NCBI GenBank assembly: GCA_021810735.1
Contig: JAJZIF010000100.1
Coordinates: forward strand, 1 to 9,698
Length of the DNA: 9,698 nt
Source: Acidobacteriota bacterium
GTDB lineage: Bacteria > Acidobacteriota > Terriglobia > Terriglobales > Acidobacteriaceae
Direction: 5' to 3'
Both the position numbers and the translations under genes were made by a program. The notes beneath the pieces are model-generated. The model searched no databases. It had not been told where the DNA came from and saw only the letters and a program-made list of their open reading frames with translations. Positions 6,919-9,698 of this stretch are shown here, one piece after another. Every line of letters starts with the position of its first letter. Position 1 is the stretch's first letter.

Positions 6919-8480
6919 TCACACGAACAACTGTTGTTGGCGCTCGGGGGAAATTTCGAGATCTATACCCTCACACAGAATCTGCGCTGGTAACTTTGAA
7001 AGCTCCTTCGGTTCCACCTTGTGCAACCCACCGCCATATACGCGGCCTTCTGCGATGAATTGTTCGGGACTGATCTGCTGTAAAGCCTCGAATACATGGG
7101 CTGTCTTCTCCGGATGCTTTTTTAGCAAATCGCGCAGAGGCTCTTTCGGGTAAAGCATTAGATATACGTTATGGGCAGTAGCCTGAGAACGATTCCAGAT
7201 GAAACGGAATGGATGCTTTCCATTGCGAGAACGGCCCATGTAAGTACATAAAAATGGGGCGGACGGGCGGTTTTCCTGCGAATACCATGGTGTGCGGCGA
7301 CTGGCGAGATACGCTTCGTGGATTTTCCGTTCTTTGCCCATCTGGATGTATCCATAAAAACGCGACCAGCTTTCCTTTATTTTCTCCTCGGGCTCATTGC
7401 AGTCGAGCAAAAAGAGGTGCTGAGGTATTGCGGGCATTCCGCTTGCCAATGCCTCAATAATGTCCGCCTTCAGGTGTCGCGGGCCGGGAAGAATGGATTT
7501 CAGGAAGTGGCGCGGGATCTGCCAATTGTCGATATCGGCCTGACCGAGGATGAAGAAACTGTTTGAGCCTGTCGCAAGGCCTCGCTTAATCGTGAAGATG
7601 TCGCCAAGAGTGAGTTCATTCGTTTTCATGACGCCCAAGTTTGCCGGAAACTGTGTCCATTTTTGTGACTGGCGCAATGTATGGAGGGGCACTTGTGCCT
7701 CACTTTCAGGCTGCTCAATCGAGCCCCCAAGGGAAAATCGGACGTTATGCTCGGCTAGGGGCGATGATCTGCGGAAAACCACTACAGCGGAGGACACCAA
7801 CGCATCCGTGAACTGCGCATCGGCAGGATAAAAGCGATGTATGTGTAGGAGCGTCACGTGATCGGTCAGATACTGGCGCACTGTAACCCCGTAATTTACG
7901 TCCATAAATTCCGAAGGGATCAGCCAGATCGCGAGTCCATACTCTTCCATCCATTCGTGACAGAGAAGCATGAAGTAACAATAGAGGCCGGCAAGACCGC
8001 TGATTTCGAGGTGCAAGGACTGAAGCAACCTCGCCCCGAGACGCTCCTTCTCGTTTCCAGGCAAGTGGTGGTGTCGGACATACGGGGGATTGGCAACCAC
8101 GAGGTTAAAACGGCGATCAGGCAATGGTTGTCGTGTAAAGTCTCCTTCGAGAATATGGAGTCCGTGCTTTGCCCATAAATCAATCGCCGCGTTCGCAAAT
8201 AGTGGGTCGAGCTCGATGCCGTTCGCTGAGTAAATGTTCTCAGGCGGGAAGGTTTCAGACAAGGCTGAGTAAAACGATCCAGTACCAATAGCGGGATCTA
8301 GAAAGCGGACGGGCGATCGCCAAACAATTTGCTCGCATAGCGCAAAAGGCTTAATGCGAGCGGCGGCGGCGTTGCGAATTGGCCGGACTTGTTCCTCTCC
8401 GATGCAGTCTTGAGTCCGTCGAGACGCACTTGTTCATGTTGGCGGTGCCCTTCAACACTATATGGTTCAGCGGTCTCCAT
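6919..8480 (-). pseudogene. XamI-associated N6-adenine DNA methyltransferase, frameshifted
   Basis: This is the modification enzyme of a Type II system. The start ATG (complement of 8478-8480) has a clear GAGGGT ribosome site and gives METAEPYSVE... The first frame reads through SGQFATPPPLALSLLRYA (motif X region) and LFGDRP, then stops 18 nt later. The continuation VRFLDPAIGTGSFYSAL (motif I, SAM binding) is in another reading frame. One extra base near 8310 joins them into 520 residues. The rest is uninterrupted: GIELDPLFANAA, the catalytic NPPYVRHHH (motif IV, about residues 131-139), SGLAGLYCYFMLLC, IPSEFMDVNYG and a long target-recognition region ending LFV. Motif order X-I-IV-TRD fits the gamma class. 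Because all motifs survive, the break is either recent or an assembly error. If real, the downstream part could start internally (for example at MSETFPPEN, 8262) but would lack SAM-binding motif I. Confidence 0.88.
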
Positions 8481-8484
8481 AAAT

Positions 8485-8490
8485 ACCCTC
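8485..8490 (-). promoter_or_regulatory. Ribosome binding site of the methyltransferase
   Basis: On the - strand GAGGGT lies four bases before the ATG at 8480-8478 and partly overlaps the TGA stop of the endonuclease gene (8489-8491). It decides the methyltransferase start (8480 rather than the in-frame ATG at 8531, which lies inside the endonuclease gene), and the overlap implies stop-start coupling of endonuclease and methyltransferase translation. Confidence 0.7.
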
Positions 8491-9453
8491 AAATTCCGAG
8501 CTCGTCCATGTCCTCGATTCGGTGTTCCCATACCCAGTCTATGCCTTCAGCCGCCTCGTACCCGAGATAAGCTGCATCGAAATACCCGCATAGGAAAAGT
8601 ACAAAAACAACCTGGTCGCCGAACGTGGCCTTGAGTTGATTGATCTTGGTTGCTTCCTCTTTCCGGCGCTTGTTTACGTTGGTGAAGTCGCCGGCCGACT
8701 TCGCTTCGATGAGCAGGGGAAGGTGTGGCAGAGTGGCATGTAACGGCTGGATCACGACGTCGACGGGGATTCTGACGAGAGTGGCATTCGCCTTGGCAGG
8801 CTTTACAAGCACGTTGAGGCGAAATGCAAACGTTCCAGGTTCCATCTGTGTCAGCGGAGTGGACGAGGAATGTGCCTTCAGCTTGTAGCCTTTGTCTTTG
8901 AGATGTTGCTGGATGAGATTGAGTTGTGGCGCTTCTCCTGTGCATTTCTCACAATCGGATCAGCCAATGCGCCGCATAGACGATCCGCAACGATGGTCGA
9001 AGAGCGATACCGCTCTTCATCGATAGGGTTGCGACGCCCCACCAACCATGGGAAGATATCAACGTCAAGCATCTTCGATAAGATGCGCGTAATTTTGGCC
9101 AAGTGTTCTTCGAGTAGCTGCGGCGAAAGCTGCGACGGAATCTTGCCCTGTTCAAGCAGTCCCACAAAATTCTTGGTAGATTCCGCGAGGCCAATCAGTC
9201 TGTCACGCGCCAGCGGTGGGCAAGTGGACATACGCAACATCGGAAGAATACCGGGATGATTTCTAATTGCCTTTGGTGTGACCTTGGTCAGATCGCTTGT
9301 AAGCGCGAGACCCTGCTCGACATTCGCGATGGTCGTTTTCCTAGTGTCGCGGTATGCCTTCGGCGCAAACCTCATGAACCATTGATTGAACTGGTCCACC
9401 GATGCGCGGGTATCCGCCTTCCATAGGTGCGGTTTATCGGCATTTATGGGCAT
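8489..9453 (-). pseudogene. XamI-family Type II restriction endonuclease, frameshifted
   Basis: This is the restriction half of the system. The start ATG (complement of 9451-9453) gives MPINADKPHLWKAD, as I recall for the XamI family (RE_XamI; XamI cuts GTCGAC). The first 175 residues run without break to GALADPIVRNAQEKR (res. 161-175) and then stop 17 codons later. The family continuation, QLNLIQQHLKDKGYKLK, then EPGTFAFRLNV, is in another frame entered near 8928. Adding one base, for example a C in GCGCCAC, restores 321 residues. The PD-(D/E)XK centre is intact after the break: D232 in IPVDVVIQ, then E250 and K252 in LLIEAKSAGDFTN. The conserved end VLFLCGYFDAAYLGYEAAEG...WVWEHRI is also present. 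As given, the N-terminal fragment lacks the catalytic centre, and an internal ATG at 8845 could only make a 118-residue C-terminal piece. The gene precedes the methyltransferase by 8 nt. Confidence 0.88.
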
Positions 9454-9458
9454 GAGTT

Positions 9459-9467
9459 AATTTAGCA
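9459..9467 (-). promoter_or_regulatory. Candidate extended -10 element of the R-M operon
   Basis: On the - strand TGCTAAATT reads as an extended -10 (TG-n-TAAATT). It ends 5 nt before the endonuclease ATG. No Shine-Dalgarno sequence precedes that ATG, so transcription from here would give a leaderless or nearly leaderless message. The -35 region (GCAAAA at the expected distance) is poor. The call rests on base pattern only. Confidence 0.25.
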
Positions 9468-9553
9468 AAGAGCTTGCATTATTTTGCCACCGTTCTCTGT
9501 TCCGCGCCGTTTCGTGAGCATACCATCGGCGCACGCGCATGAAACCGTCGACA

Positions 9554-9697
9554 TCAGGCGCGCAAGAGAAAGCGGAAGCGCATATCTTCGCCGTACCACA
9601 TGATGTAATTCGTTCCCCAGGCGTTGTTGAACAGATTGCAATGCATGCCGCTGGAAAGGTCCGGCTGGTCCTGGGAAAAATTCAGCGGAGACTTGCT
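9554..9697 (-). CDS. C-terminal end of an unidentified protein, possibly DUF5054/glycoside-hydrolase-like (partial)
   Basis: One - strand frame is open from the window edge to a TGA (complement of 9554-9556) and encodes 47 residues. It begins SKSPLNFSQDQPDLSSGMHC and contains NLFNNAWGTNYIMWYGEDMRFRFLLRA at the end. The aromatic-rich NNxWGTNYxMWYGEDMRFRF pattern looks like a conserved protein terminus rather than random translation. It reminds me of the C-terminal beta-sandwich of large DUF5054 / alpha-mannosidase-like proteins, but that is recollection and the fragment is short. The base composition is GC-rich like the main chromosome, unlike the R-M genes next to it. The rest of the gene lies beyond the window. 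Confidence 0.6.
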   Translation of the reverse strand, partial: SKSPLNFSQDQPDLSSGMHCNLFNNAWGTNYIMWYGEDMRFRFLLRA

Positions 9698-9698
9698 G

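Noticed and set aside
8262..8531. Two separate genes: a short 77-residue protein plus a 447-residue methyltransferase
   Set aside because: The short piece carries the N-terminal motif X region and the long piece resumes exactly at motif I, so they are one gene split by a frameshift.
8547..8945. - strand frame of 132 codons overlapping the endonuclease break as a separate small gene
   Set aside because: It is an out-of-frame reading of the endonuclease; the family sequence is found in the other two frames.
6919..9453. A phage-defence island with a novel effector
   Set aside because: Both genes fit a known Type II R-M family and no further ORF of coding character is in the segment.

Overview
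The window looks like a piece of a moderately high-GC soil-type bacterial chromosome. Acidobacteriota (Terriglobia-like) is my best inference, from the character of the TPR protein, the non-canonical Lgt, the GAF-GAF-SpoIIE phosphatase and the intergenic hairpin sequence. No rRNA or other definitive marker is present, so the taxonomy is inference only.

Layout. Positions 1-2376 (+ strand) hold the 3' end of uvrA, an exported TPR-repeat protein whose start overlaps the uvrA stop, and a SprT-like zinc metallopeptidase. Positions 2377-2494 are a short intergenic stretch with hairpin sequences that resemble a dispersed repeat. Positions 2495-3289 (- strand) hold lgt, a diverged prolipoprotein diacylglyceryl transferase. 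Divergent from it, positions 3427-6863 (+ strand) carry hpt (hypoxanthine phosphoribosyltransferase), deoC (deoxyribose-phosphate aldolase) and a 652-residue GAF-GAF-SpoIIE/PP2C signalling phosphatase. hpt and deoC are both nucleotide or nucleoside salvage genes and are probably co-transcribed.

The most interesting part is 6919-9453 (- strand). It is visibly less GC-rich than its flanks and carries a two-gene Type II restriction-modification operon. A XamI-family PD-(D/E)XK endonuclease comes first in transcription, followed 8 nt later by its gamma-class NPPY N6-adenine methyltransferase. XamI cuts GTCGAC. Each gene as given is broken by what looks like a single missing base: around 8928 in the endonuclease and around 8310 in the methyltransferase. 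When the frames are joined, both proteins are complete (321 and 520 residues) with all key motifs. Either the locus is a freshly decayed R-M module or the assembly has two small deletion errors. Five GTCGAC sites are readable in the window, one inside the endonuclease gene and one just upstream of the operon.

The window ends (9554-9697, - strand) with the C-terminal 47 residues of another protein, tentatively a DUF5054 / glycoside-hydrolase-like family. The R-M cassette is therefore inserted between the 3' end of the phosphatase gene and the 3' end of this gene. I see no tRNA, rRNA, CRISPR array or transposase. I found no undescribed system; the R-M pair belongs to a known family, and its double frameshift and insertion are what deserve a second look.
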